From IMG/VR virus record IMGVR_UViG_3300034021_000264, positions 1-33,970 of that record: DNA of 33,970 nt, one strand, 5' to 3'. Below are positions 24,081-31,103 of the stretch, piece by piece. The notes beneath the pieces were generated by a model. It was not told where the DNA came from and did not search any database. It was given only the letters and a program-made list of their open reading frames with translations. Each line of letters begins with the position of its first letter. Positions within the stretch are counted from its first letter, which is position 1. Source of the DNA: a virus. Position numbers and translations under genes: made by a program.

Positions 24081-24601
24081 CACCCGCACAATTTTCATCG
24101 CAACTCCGAAAACAGGCCGACCAGTTGGCGGATGGTAAGGCGTTACAAATAGCCGCGCAGACCGTTCATGCCATGCGTGTTGAAAGGATATTCGACAAAG
24201 GTCTTGACGGGGCTAAATATTCAGACCGTTCACCTATCTACATTTCCGCGAAAAACTCACGTAGTTCAGTAAGCGGAAAGTTTAAGGATTACGGGGCGTT
24301 CAAATCAGCTATCGGTTTTGACGGGTCAAAGGTCAATCTTCGCGTGACGAACGACCTTCAATCAGACTTCGCAAACAGCAATACTAATTCAGGAACTGGA
24401 AAGGCCGACTCAGGAAAAGTGATAAAAGTCAGTAACGACCTATTCGTTGAGGAATTAAGGTCTGAAAAGAACGTTGACAAATGGAACGGCAATATTGAGC
24501 GGTTCGGTGATTTTGGAGAATTTACAACCGAGGAAAAAGAAACGTTCGATAGGGTCTTACTTTTGGAGTTGACCGCTATTTTAAGAGGCGAAAGAAAATG
24601 A
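24068..24601 (+). CDS. Head-tail joining / tail completion protein (putative)
   Basis: 177 residues, helical at both ends with a charged middle (PAQFSSQLRKQADQLADGKA; IYISAKNSRSSVSGKFKDYG). Size and position between capsid and a tail-terminator-like gene fit the HK97 gp10-like neck proteins, and the GKFKDYGAFKSAIGF segment resembles that group. Name by context; confidence moderate to low. Confidence 0.45.
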   Translation: MAQLTPAQFSSQLRKQADQLADGKALQIAAQTVHAMRVERIFDKGLDGAKYSDRSPIYISAKNSRSSVSGKFKDYGAFKSAIGFDGSKVNLRVTNDLQSDFANSNTNSGTGKADSGKVIKVSNDLFVEELRSEKNVDKWNGNIERFGDFGEFTTEEKETFDRVLLLELTAILRGERK

Positions 24602-26814
24602 CAGACCTAATATTACAATATCTCAATACGCTCGTTTCAACTGTTGGAAACATCGAACGAACATACTGCATCGTTGAAAGGCGTAGTGGTTCTGACGGCA
24701 CAACAATGCCTTACGAGTATGTAGGTGGTGGCAATTTCAAGCCCGTTGAGGTTGACGGTGGTAGTGTAAGTTATTTCAGACTTCGTGCCGCTAGAACGCT
24801 AGAAACCGTTGACGGAAGAACAGCCGAGAAACCCATACAAGCAACTTACCCATTGCGATTTGTGGCAATGATCAGGCGCGATGACAATAACCCAGAAGTT
24901 TATTCTCAGGACGTTGCGAATATTCTTACAGGAACGAATCAAGACCTACGCACGATACTTGGCGCAAATCGGGCTGTCATCACGGTAACCTCAATTGAAA
25001 CCGACACGCCCAAGATATGGCAGGAGGAATTTACAACACCGATAACCGAACCGAAATATTCGCGGTCAATGGTTATGATAGACCTTACTGTGACGGTCGT
25101 TGCAACTAGATCATGTTGGGCTGACTGTGCTGATTATCCAGACATTCTACAAATGTTCCCGTGGTGTAATCCAGCGACGCTTGAAAGACTTACGCCCGAA
25201 CAGTTAGCTTGCATTGAAGGTGAACTGTGCGTTCCACTTTGTGATCAGTTATCAGACGTTCTTCCAGAAGATGTTGTGGCAGATGTGTTTGATTGCTTGA
25301 CATTAGCCGCGCAGACCGAATTATTGGATCAAGAGTGTGTCATTCCACCTTGCGCAGACGCTACCATTGAAATCAACGGCACGGCATTTGGCACGGTGGC
25401 AAGTGGCGGCACGGTTGACATTCCTGTGATTAACGGAGGGTCTAATGCAGTAGGCTCATTGCAGGGGTCTGATTGGGTTATAGGCAACAATGCCACATTC
25501 ATTAATTCCGTTCAGGTCACGGATCAAGAGGCAGAAGTTGATGCAAATATCGCGGTTGAACTTGACGGCAACCCATCGGGTTCGTGGAATGCTGGAACGC
25601 AGACATGGGAGGTGGCGAGTAGCCCATGCGCGGATGCAACGGTCACTATCAACGGGGCTTCATTGGGCGCAACGGGTGACATTCCAAGTGGAGGTTCTGA
25701 GGATTTGGACGTGTTGCAAGGAGGTTCGGCAGTAGGTAGCTGGAACGGTTCAGCTTGGATCATTCCCGCGTGTCCAGTTGTTCCATCGTTATCAATAGCA
25801 CTAAGCGATTCAACTCCGAACTTCGGTGATGCGGTTACAATTACTGTGACACCGACAGGTATAACTCCAACGAGTTACACGTTCGGGCTTCCAAATAAGT
25901 ACGGGGACTTGGTTAACGTTACACAGGCATCAAACGTCTATGTGTGGACTGCTAATAACATAGGCGCGGATTCAGTAGTTGTCACGGCCACGGATGGTGC
26001 AAGTATTGCGGCTAATTCAATCTCAGTAACGACCACGGTAGATGTTCCGTTTGTAAGCCCTAAAGCAGTATTCAGCTACTACAAATTGATCGCGGCTTAT
26101 GCGGGTCAATGGATAAGGGTAAGACGGACGGACACAGGGACTGAATCAGACATTCCATATACAAACGGAGTAGGCGATATATCCGCTATAACCGCGTTTG
26201 TAGGCACTTCTGCATTTACGGTTGTCACCCGTTACAATCAGGCATCGAACGGAAATCAAACGCAGACAACGGCAAGTTTGCAACCCGTTTTAAAAGGTGA
26301 TTCGTTTGACGTGTTTCCAGAGTGGTACGGTGTAGCTGCGCAAAGAATGCCTGTTACATTGGTTTCAGGACTGGCAGCAAATCAGACAAGCACCGAGTAT
26401 CTTGTGCAGAAGATGAGTTTCAACATTACGAGCAACACCCGAATATCGGTCGATCCCGCAACTGCCGTACTGATAAATGTTTCATTAGCTGGCGGGATAA
26501 ATAGTGTCAATCTTTATGATGGCCCGAATTTACTTTATACTCCCGCGCTTCGATTGACATCAAAGCACTTATTGACCGCGCAGTTTAAGAATGCAGATCC
26601 ACGCGTACGCTACAATGGGGCAAATCAAGCATTGACGGTATCAACTGGATCGGCCGCAGCATTTTTAACAAAAGCATACACGACAAAATACTTATACGCT
26701 GATAATAGCGGAAACTTCAAATCGAATGAGGTAGCAAGTTACGCCTACTGCATTGATGCGGGTGATCTAAGTACGACAGTCGAGGCACTATTAATGGAAC
26801 TATACGACATCTAA
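24598..26814 (+). CDS. Tail-terminator-like domain fused to adhesin region
   Basis: 738 residues, overlapping the previous gene by four bases. Residues 1-170 look like a small neck or tail-terminator domain (QYLNTLVSTVGNIERTYCIV, then a strand-rich part). Residues 173-250 are Cys-rich (CWADCADYPDI, CIEGELCVPLC). Residues 252-389 contain a beta repeat found three times (see repeat entry), residues 390-480 an Ig-like domain with TPNFGDAVTITVTPTGI, and 492-565 a segment (YYKLIAAYAGQWIRVRRTD, TVVTRYNQASNGNQTQ) like the arabinofuranosidase/lectin-type domains of other phage adhesins, followed by a sandwich to the end. A neck protein bearing binding domains would put adhesins at the head-tail joint. 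No catalytic residues are seen. Confidence 0.6.
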   Translation: MTDLILQYLNTLVSTVGNIERTYCIVERRSGSDGTTMPYEYVGGGNFKPVEVDGGSVSYFRLRAARTLETVDGRTAEKPIQATYPLRFVAMIRRDDNNPEVYSQDVANILTGTNQDLRTILGANRAVITVTSIETDTPKIWQEEFTTPITEPKYSRSMVMIDLTVTVVATRSCWADCADYPDILQMFPWCNPATLERLTPEQLACIEGELCVPLCDQLSDVLPEDVVADVFDCLTLAAQTELLDQECVIPPCADATIEINGTAFGTVASGGTVDIPVINGGSNAVGSLQGSDWVIGNNATFINSVQVTDQEAEVDANIAVELDGNPSGSWNAGTQTWEVASSPCADATVTINGASLGATGDIPSGGSEDLDVLQGGSAVGSWNGSAWIIPACPVVPSLSIALSDSTPNFGDAVTITVTPTGITPTSYTFGLPNKYGDLVNVTQASNVYVWTANNIGADSVVVTATDGASIAANSISVTTTVDVPFVSPKAVFSYYKLIAAYAGQWIRVRRTDTGTESDIPYTNGVGDISAITAFVGTSAFTVVTRYNQASNGNQTQTTASLQPVLKGDSFDVFPEWYGVAAQRMPVTLVSGLAANQTSTEYLVQKMSFNITSNTRISVDPATAVLINVSLAGGINSVNLYDGPNLLYTPALRLTSKHLLTAQFKNADPRVRYNGANQALTVSTGSAAAFLTKAYTTKYLYADNSGNFKSNEVASYAYCIDAGDLSTTVEALLMELYDI
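25351..25764 (+). repeat. Internal protein repeat, three copies
   Basis: Copies at residues 252-295 and 344-389 of the 24598 gene share CADATIEIN / CADATVTIN, a short Gly-rich turn, and a closing GSLQGSDWVI / GSWNGSAWII. A third, worn copy lies between (GSWNAGTQTWEV, about 298-338). Typical of short beta modules in adhesins and tail fibres. Confidence 0.65.
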
Positions 26815-26815
26815 A

Positions 26816-27007
26816 ATGCTATACCTAATACTACCCACAGCAGAAGCGCAAGAGCGAAACTCGATACACATCAACGGGGTCGTGACGGAGTATTTATGGG
26901 AGTATAAAGACCTCGAAAATGGAACGACAGCCCTATTTGTAAATCACGGAGATGGTCTGAGCGAAGATGAACTGGCAATGTGCGTAAACAAATTGCCCAA
27001 TGATTGA
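26816..27007 (+). CDS. Hypothetical protein (63 aa)
   Basis: 63 residues between the adhesin gene and a coiled-coil gene, starting one base after the previous stop. Composition is mixed with an acidic end (GDGLSEDELAMCVNKLPND) and a helix-like start. No membrane segment is clear. Nothing recognised. Overlaps the next gene by eight bases. Confidence 0.5.
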   Translation: MLYLILPTAEAQERNSIHINGVVTEYLWEYKDLENGTTALFVNHGDGLSEDELAMCVNKLPND

Positions 27008-27338
27008 CATCATGGACACTATATCACACGGGGTTAGCGCGTTGCTAGGTGGCGCGGGCGGGTTACTCGGAGGCGTTGCAGCCGAAAGACGGGCGGCTAA
27101 ATCAGAGGCGGTTCAGGAACTGCGAATGCTGAAAACAGAATATAAGGAGTTTGCAGATTACACCCGCGAAGAACTTGACCGAAGCCGCGAAGATCGTAAG
27201 GACTGTTTGAGTGAGAATGAGCGGATGAAGAGCGAGATTGACGGGCTAAAAGTGTCCGTAAATCAGTTATCAATGGCGATGCACAATGTCATTAAAACTC
27301 CAAAGGCCAAACGCAAACCATTGAACCCGAACTCATGA
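27000..27338 (+). CDS. Coiled-coil protein with Gly-rich N terminus
   Basis: 112 residues. A Gly/Ala-rich start (about residues 9-27, ALLGGAGGLLGGVAAE) could insert into or cross a membrane, followed by a long charged helix (about 30-98) with heptad-like spacing, and a basic end (KAKRKPLNPNS). An internal ATG at 27012 is an alternative start. The layout (small hydrophobic start, coiled coil) resembles accessory lysis proteins, and the next gene is holin-like, but function is unproven. Confidence 0.5.
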   Translation: MIDIMDTISHGVSALLGGAGGLLGGVAAERRAAKSEAVQELRMLKTEYKEFADYTREELDRSREDRKDCLSENERMKSEIDGLKVSVNQLSMAMHNVIKTPKAKRKPLNPNS

Positions 27339-27592
27339 ACCAACTCGAAAAGATACACGATGACGGCAAAGGCAACCTATCATGGATGCGGGTAGCGTGT
27401 TCGTTGGCTTTGTTAACGGGCGTTCTTGCCATCTTCATTCAGTTGATCACAGCGTGTGCCGTAGTGTTCTTTACGGCTAAAGGAATGGAAGAACTGACAC
27501 ACATCGAATGGATGCAACCGATCGCGTTGATAGGTCTATCATTTACGGGCAAGGCGGCACAAAAGCAAATTGAAAAAGATGGCAAAGGTTAA
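27335..27592 (+). CDS. Holin-like membrane protein
   Basis: 85 residues, overlapping the previous stop (ATGA). A short polar N terminus with DDGKGNLSWMRVA precedes a long hydrophobic stretch at 19-49 (LALLTGVLAIFIQLITACAV) and a weaker one at 61-72, ending in a basic tail (KAAQKQIEKDGKG). Small size, two membrane segments and a charged end fit holins, which open the inner membrane for the endolysin at 29648. Confidence is moderate because no holin family motif is certain. Confidence 0.5.
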   Translation: MNQLEKIHDDGKGNLSWMRVACSLALLTGVLAIFIQLITACAVVFFTAKGMEELTHIEWMQPIALIGLSFTGKAAQKQIEKDGKG

Positions 27593-27704
27593 GCAAGCAA
27601 GCGCGGTCACGTTTAGGCCAAAGACACGAATCAAGTTAGGTCGGCACGTTAAGTCGGCCAATAAGCACAGGTCAAAGAAAGCGTATAAGGGGCAAGGTAG
27701 GTAA
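27579..27704 (+). CDS. Small basic protein (41 aa)
   Basis: Starts MAKVKQASAVTFRPKTRIKL and ends KHRSKKAYKGQGR; about a third of the residues are Lys, Arg or His. Short proteins ending in a KxYxGQGR pattern are common in tailed phages near lysis or packaging genes. The gene overlaps the holin-like gene and ends exactly one base before the next ATG. It could bind nucleic acid or condense DNA, but no function is established. Confidence 0.65.
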   Translation: MAKVKQASAVTFRPKTRIKLGRHVKSANKHRSKKAYKGQGR

Positions 27705-28721
27705 ATGAGAAAGGCGGAAGTATCGGGAAATGTGGTACTTGCCGCGCTAAAAGAGTGGCCGAACTTAGCAACCTTGACGCTTGCTAAAAAGTTATACACC
27801 GAGAACCCTACACTATTCGCGACCATTGAATCAACACGGTCAATGATCCGCTATTATCGCGGAACAATCGGAACATACAATAGACAAACAAGAAACATGG
27901 AAAAGCCTGAATATGCCTTACACGCTAACGCGATGGGAATACCTAACCCGTTCTATTTACCTGAATCGGATGAGGTCGAATGGGATCCTTACATCATACC
28001 GCCATCGGTTACGCGGTTGCTTATCCTGTCTGACATTCACATCCCATACCACAACGTCAATGCTTTGACTTTGGCTATCCAATACGGCAAGGACAAGAAC
28101 GCAAACGGCATCATGCTCAACGGTGACATCCTTGACTTTTACGGGCTGTCAACGTTTGAAAAAGACCCGCGCAAAAGACGGTTCTCCGAGGAGTTGGAAA
28201 TGGGTCGGCAGTTCCTTTCTGTGATCAGAAAAGAGTTCGATGGAGTTCCTATTTATTACAAATTAGGAAATCATGAAGAAAGGTATGAGCGTTATTTGCG
28301 TATCAAAGCACCTGAACTATTGGACGTTTCGGAGTTCAGAATGGATGTGCTATTGAAGTTCGGGGAATTGGGCATTGAGTTGATTGACGACAAGCGGATA
28401 ACCAAGTTCGGCAATCTCAATATAATGCACGGCCACGAGTTCGGCAAGTCTGTTTTCTCGCCAGTTAACCCTGCAAGGGGTCTATACATGAGGGGTAAAG
28501 AGAATTGCATTGCAGGCCACAATCACCAAACGAGTAGCCACGTTGAGCCGAGTATGAACGGCCACGTGGTGAACACTTGGTCAACGGGTTGCCTTTGCGA
28601 GTTGCACCCGTCTTATATGCCGATAAACAAGTGGAATTTGGGTTTTGCCTATGCCGAGCGTGAAGCCGACAATGGTTTCACGGTTCATAACCACACGATC
28701 ATTAAGGGCAAAATCCGATAG
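27705..28721 (+). CDS. Calcineurin-like metallophosphoesterase
   Basis: 338 residues. The five metal-binding blocks are all present: SDIHIPYH (D110, H112), NGDILDF (D141), LGNHEER (N189, H190), MHGHEFG (H242, H244) and AGHNHQ (H272, H274). The first ~60 residues form a separate helical part (LAALKEWPNLATLTLAKKLY) that looks like a small HTH-type domain for binding DNA or a partner. Phage enzymes of this type may act on DNA ends, cyclic nucleotides or ADP-ribosylated products; the substrate cannot be told. It follows the lysis-like genes and precedes the repeat region at 28733, where a regulatory element begins. Confidence 0.85.
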   Translation: MRKAEVSGNVVLAALKEWPNLATLTLAKKLYTENPTLFATIESTRSMIRYYRGTIGTYNRQTRNMEKPEYALHANAMGIPNPFYLPESDEVEWDPYIIPPSVTRLLILSDIHIPYHNVNALTLAIQYGKDKNANGIMLNGDILDFYGLSTFEKDPRKRRFSEELEMGRQFLSVIRKEFDGVPIYYKLGNHEERYERYLRIKAPELLDVSEFRMDVLLKFGELGIELIDDKRITKFGNLNIMHGHEFGKSVFSPVNPARGLYMRGKENCIAGHNHQTSSHVEPSMNGHVVNTWSTGCLCELHPSYMPINKWNLGFAYAEREADNGFTVHNHTIIKGKIR

Positions 28722-28732
28722 TATTGCCATGC

Positions 28733-28783
28733 GTTCACAAAATCAACGCGTTCACAAAACATGAACGTGTGCAAAATATGAAC
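28733..28783 (+). repeat. Three tandem 17-bp repeats
   Basis: Units GTTCACAAAATCAACGC (28733-28749), GTTCACAAAACATGAAC (28750-28766) and GTGTGCAAAATATGAAC (28767-28783), followed at 28786 by another GTTCA half-site. Each unit shares a CAAAA core; GTTCA and TGAAC half-sites are inverted. Lies in a noncoding region after the metallophosphoesterase gene. Likely protein-binding iterons or operators. Confidence 0.6.
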
Positions 28784-28886
28784 ACGTTCAACTAACGCAT
28801 CAAAAAAGTATCGTTAGCCGTTGATTGGCCGCGTTGTGAATCAAATTAGATGCTAAATTTACCACCTCTGTTTTCTTGTTCTGTTT

Positions 28887-28920
28887 GAAGCCCGTGTCAT
28901 TGATTTGATGCGGGTTTCTT
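28887..28920 (+). terminator. Rho-independent terminator
   Basis: GAAGCCCG at 28887-28894 pairs with CGGGTTTC at 28911-28918 (one G-U pair), followed by TTCTTATTT. It should end transcription from the lysis-like genes before the next promoter. The 28722-29029 stretch holds only these repeats, this terminator, and the operator and promoter. Confidence 0.6.
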
Positions 28921-28939
28921 ATTTAGAATCATTCTAAAT
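28921..28939 (+). promoter_or_regulatory. 19-bp palindromic operator, copy 1
   Basis: ATTTAGAAT-C-ATTCTAAAT, a perfect palindrome with one central base. An identical palindrome (central G) occurs at 31004-31022 at the same distance from the following promoter (31 bases from the palindrome centre to the -33 box in both). Probable repressor or activator site. Confidence 0.65.
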
Positions 28940-28960
28940 TACGGTTAAATCAAAAATTAA

Positions 28961-28991
28961 TTTGGTAGTTCAGAATTGTTGTGTACATTTG
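28961..28991 (+). promoter_or_regulatory. Promoter, cassette copy 1
   Basis: TTTG at 28961-28964, 19 bases, then TACATTTG at 28984-28991. About 80 bases around it are repeated nearly intact at 31001-31079. Confidence 0.8.
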
Positions 28992-29029
28992 TCAGGTCGA
29001 AACGGTTCGGCAATAAAAACTACCACGAA

Positions 29030-29215
29030 ATGCAAGTAGCAACAGTAACAGTGAAATTTGAAACAAGACAACAGGCCGAGACATTTGCAACGCTTTGGGC
29101 AAGACGAACCAAAAGAGGTCATATAGTTGGTTCGGGTACTGAAAACGTAGAGGTGATTCTGCACGATGTAACGCCTGACGAATTGGAATGGGTAAAGCAG
29201 CTGATAAACGAATAA
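29030..29215 (+). CDS. Small hypothetical protein (61 aa)
   Basis: 61 residues from the ATG at 29030. An upstream in-frame start would lie inside the promoter and is rejected. The pattern QVATVTVKFETRQQAETFAT, then RGHIVGSGTENVEVILHDVT, looks like a ferredoxin-like alpha-beta fold that is common in phages of Bacteroidota. No function known. It is the first gene after the operator-promoter cassette, and its start is preceded by ACTACCACGA, a leader element also present before the gene at 31104. Confidence 0.65.
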   Translation: MQVATVTVKFETRQQAETFATLWARRTKRGHIVGSGTENVEVILHDVTPDELEWVKQLINE

Positions 29216-29279
29216 GTAACCGTGGTAGGTCGGGGGATTGGCACTTGCCATGAACCCGTTACCGCACTAAACGAGAAAG

Positions 29280-29507
29280 ATGAAAGGATTAGACAGATAC
29301 CTGACAACCGAACCCGATTGCTCATTTGACTATTGGATTGAGTACGTTATGGAAGCAATGACTGAAACATTCTTTGATGCTAATGAAGATTGGATTATGA
29401 CTACCTACGGCCAATGCGACAAGTGGTTATGGAAGCTGAGACACAAATCACCGAATCAAGCCGCAGCGATTATTGAACGAGCGTTTAACATTTACCTGAG
29501 CAACTAA
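29280..29507 (+). CDS. Hypothetical protein (75 aa)
   Basis: 75 residues, mostly helical and rich in aromatic residues (FDYWIEYVMEAMTETFFDAN; GQCDKWLWKLRHK). No membrane segment or signal. ATG at 29280 follows a 64-base gap that contains a short hairpin (TGGCACTTGCCA) and no promoter-like box, so it is probably in the same transcript as the gene before it. No family recognised. Confidence 0.55.
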   Translation: MKGLDRYLTTEPDCSFDYWIEYVMEAMTETFFDANEDWIMTTYGQCDKWLWKLRHKSPNQAAAIIERAFNIYLSN

Positions 29508-29513
29508 AGAACG

Positions 29514-29651
29514 ATGAAAAAGACCTACGACTTCACAAAGACACCCGATGCTAACTTCGCGGATTTCTTTAAGCCGAAAAAGAAAGTATCAACCAAGGCC
29601 GAACTAAAGCGGCTTATCGCTGAAATGAACCGATTGATCAACGAGATATGA
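29514..29651 (+). CDS. Small helical protein (45 aa)
   Basis: 45 residues starting MKKTYDFTKTPDANFADFFK, with a lysine-rich centre and a heptad-like helix at the end (AELKRLIAEMNRLINEI) that suggests self-association. ATG at 29514 lies six bases after the previous stop, and its TGA overlaps the ATG of the endolysin (ATGA). No family recognised; it could be a regulator of the lysis gene. Confidence 0.6.
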   Translation: MKKTYDFTKTPDANFADFFKPKKKVSTKAELKRLIAEMNRLINEI

Positions 29652-30067
29652 AACCCTACAAACTATCCAAGACAAGCCGCGAACGGCTGAACGGCATCAA
29701 GCCCATCCTTATCGAAATAATCGAGGAGGCGATCAAGACAAGCCCGATTGACTTCGGGATACCTCAAGACGGTGGACTTCGCACGGCATACAGGCAGAAC
29801 GCCATGTACGCTCAGGGGCGCACAGATTTGACCAAGCCGAAGATAACCAACGCAGACGGACACAAGAAACTGAGCCGACACCAATCGGGCGAAGCGTTCG
29901 ACATTTACGCTTTCGTTGACGGCAAAGCGTCATGGGATATTCAGCACCTGACAACGATAGCCCGACACTTGCAGGCCGTGGCGAAGTCTAAGGGTGTTGA
30001 GTTGGAATATGGAGGCGATTGGGTCAAGTTCAAAGATTATCCACACCTCCAGCTGTTAAGACCATGA
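29648..30067 (+). CDS. Endolysin, M15-family peptidase
   Basis: 139 residues, no signal peptide, so release needs a holin. Motifs of the M15 (VanY-like) D,D- or L,D-peptidases are clear: GLRTAYRQN (43-51), SRHQSGEAFDIYAF (76-89) with zinc ligands H78 and D85, and KDYPHLQL (129-136) with H133. Members cut peptide bonds in peptidoglycan. It overlaps its neighbours by four bases and is followed by a small gene and two spanin-like genes, so the whole reads as a lysis cassette. Confidence 0.88.
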   Translation: MKPYKLSKTSRERLNGIKPILIEIIEEAIKTSPIDFGIPQDGGLRTAYRQNAMYAQGRTDLTKPKITNADGHKKLSRHQSGEAFDIYAFVDGKASWDIQHLTTIARHLQAVAKSKGVELEYGGDWVKFKDYPHLQLLRP

Positions 30068-30285
30068 CAGTCAAAAAAACAAAGGTATTGGTGTCGAAAT
30101 GGATTGAACCCGAAAACGTCAGACCTATTGCTGGTCAGAAAATAATATTCGTTGACGCGGTTGGAATGTTCAGCGGGGTTTACCAACCGATAAAAACGGG
30201 GGTTGTCTATGTTGACGGGAAAATGACAGATGCCGTTGATTTGGAAGATGTTTACCAATGGATACCATACCCAACCGAACCATGA
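30064..30285 (+). CDS. Hypothetical protein, DUF551-like (73 aa)
   Basis: 73 residues from the ATG at 30064 (ATGA overlap with the endolysin). The protein begins MTVKKTKVLVSKWIEPENVR and ends with VYQWIPYPTEP, a pattern like the small DUF551-type proteins that end with a W-x-P-x-P motif. A function is not known for that group. Overlaps the next gene by four bases. Confidence 0.5.
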   Translation: MTVKKTKVLVSKWIEPENVRPIAGQKIIFVDAVGMFSGVYQPIKTGVVYVDGKMTDAVDLEDVYQWIPYPTEP

Positions 30286-30659
30286 CAGCACTCGACCCAA
30301 AGCCGTACCGCTACATTCTCATTGCAGCCGTCACGTTAGCCGCTATTCTTATCGCTCTCATCATATTCCTATCCGTTCAACTATGGATGAGCAACCAAAG
30401 AGAAAAGGCTGTTAACAAAGCACAGATAAACCAACTGCTCCAAACGCGGCAAGATGCTGAATATAAGGTGCAACAGGCCGTTGATTCTGTCAGTATAATT
30501 CACATTGAACTGCAATCGAATCAAGCCAAACTATCCGAATCAATCAACCGTTACAACAAACTCAAAAAACATGAACCGAATCTTATCTTATTGCGTGGCG
30601 ATACTTCTGCTATCCTGGGCGAACTCCAACGTATCCGCTCAGAAGTTGGTCAGGATTGA
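30282..30659 (+). CDS. Inner-membrane spanin-like protein (Rz-like)
   Basis: 125 residues from the ATG at 30282 (ATGA). One transmembrane segment at about 11-32 (YILIAAVTLAAILIALIIFL) follows a short cytoplasmic start; residues 37-120 form a charged coiled coil. This is the layout of Rz-type inner-membrane spanins, which work with an outer-membrane partner to fuse the two membranes at lysis. The next gene starts 89 bases before its end in another frame, as Rz1 genes do. No Rz motif is certain, so this is inference from layout. Confidence 0.5.
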   Translation: MTALDPKPYRYILIAAVTLAAILIALIIFLSVQLWMSNQREKAVNKAQINQLLQTRQDAEYKVQQAVDSVSIIHIELQSNQAKLSESINRYNKLKKHEPNLILLRGDTSAILGELQRIRSEVGQD

Positions 30660-30999
30660 CGGGCAACCGTACTACTGCAACTCAGAACCCGTTACCATCG
30701 CTTTGATAGGCGCGTGGAAATCTAAGGACAAGGTTATTGAACTTGAAACTCAGGTCACGCATTGGCAGACCCGATCCGAACTGCTTGAATTGAACATCGA
30801 GCAACTGGAGTTAATTGTCGCGGCAAAGGACACTATTATCGAGGTCGCGGATGACGTGACCGAACTAACGGAAAAAGAGGTTAAACGATTGAAGCGACAG
30901 GCCGTAGCCAAGTGGTTCAAGTCAACGATTGGAATGGTTGCAACGGGGGTGGCGGGTCTTGGTGTCGGCATAGGCGCAGGACTAATAATAGCTAAGTGA
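30571..30999 (+). CDS. Secreted, membrane-anchored spanin-like protein
   Basis: 142 residues from the ATG at 30571, nested in the upstream gene. It has a signal peptide (MNRILSYCVAILLLSWANSN then VSA, cleavage after A23 expected, no lipobox), a charged coiled-coil middle (about 55-110, LETQVTHWQTRSELLELN) and a hydrophobic Gly-rich C terminus (119-141, TIGMVATGVAGLGVGIGAGL). Signal plus C-terminal anchor is similar in layout to unimolecular spanins, but the lipid-attachment cysteine is missing. It may be the periplasmic partner of the upstream protein. An earlier in-frame ATG (30505) would place residues before the signal and is unlikely. Confidence 0.5.
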   Translation: MNRILSYCVAILLLSWANSNVSAQKLVRIDGQPYYCNSEPVTIALIGAWKSKDKVIELETQVTHWQTRSELLELNIEQLELIVAAKDTIIEVADDVTELTEKEVKRLKRQAVAKWFKSTIGMVATGVAGLGVGIGAGLIIAK

Positions 31000-31003
31000 C
31001 CTT

Positions 31004-31022
31004 ATTTAGAATGATTCTAAAT
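31004..31022 (+). promoter_or_regulatory. 19-bp palindromic operator, copy 2
   Basis: ATTTAGAAT-G-ATTCTAAAT. Differs from the copy at 28921-28939 only in the central base. Starts five bases after the previous stop codon. Confidence 0.65.
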
Positions 31023-31043
31023 TAGCGCAAAATCAAAGATTAA

Positions 31044-31074
31044 TTTGGTAGTGCCGAAATCATCCGTACATTTG
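31044..31074 (+). promoter_or_regulatory. Promoter, cassette copy 2
   Basis: TTTG at 31044-31047, 19 bases, then TACATTTG at 31067-31074, identical in layout to the copy at 28961-28991. The start codon at 31104 is preceded by the same ACTACCACGA element. Confidence 0.8.
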
Positions 31075-31103
31075 TCAGACAAACAAACAAAAACACTACC
31101 ACG

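Noticed and set aside
28733-28783. CRISPR-like array
   Set aside because: Units are 17 bases, degenerate and directly adjacent, with no spacers and no cas genes.
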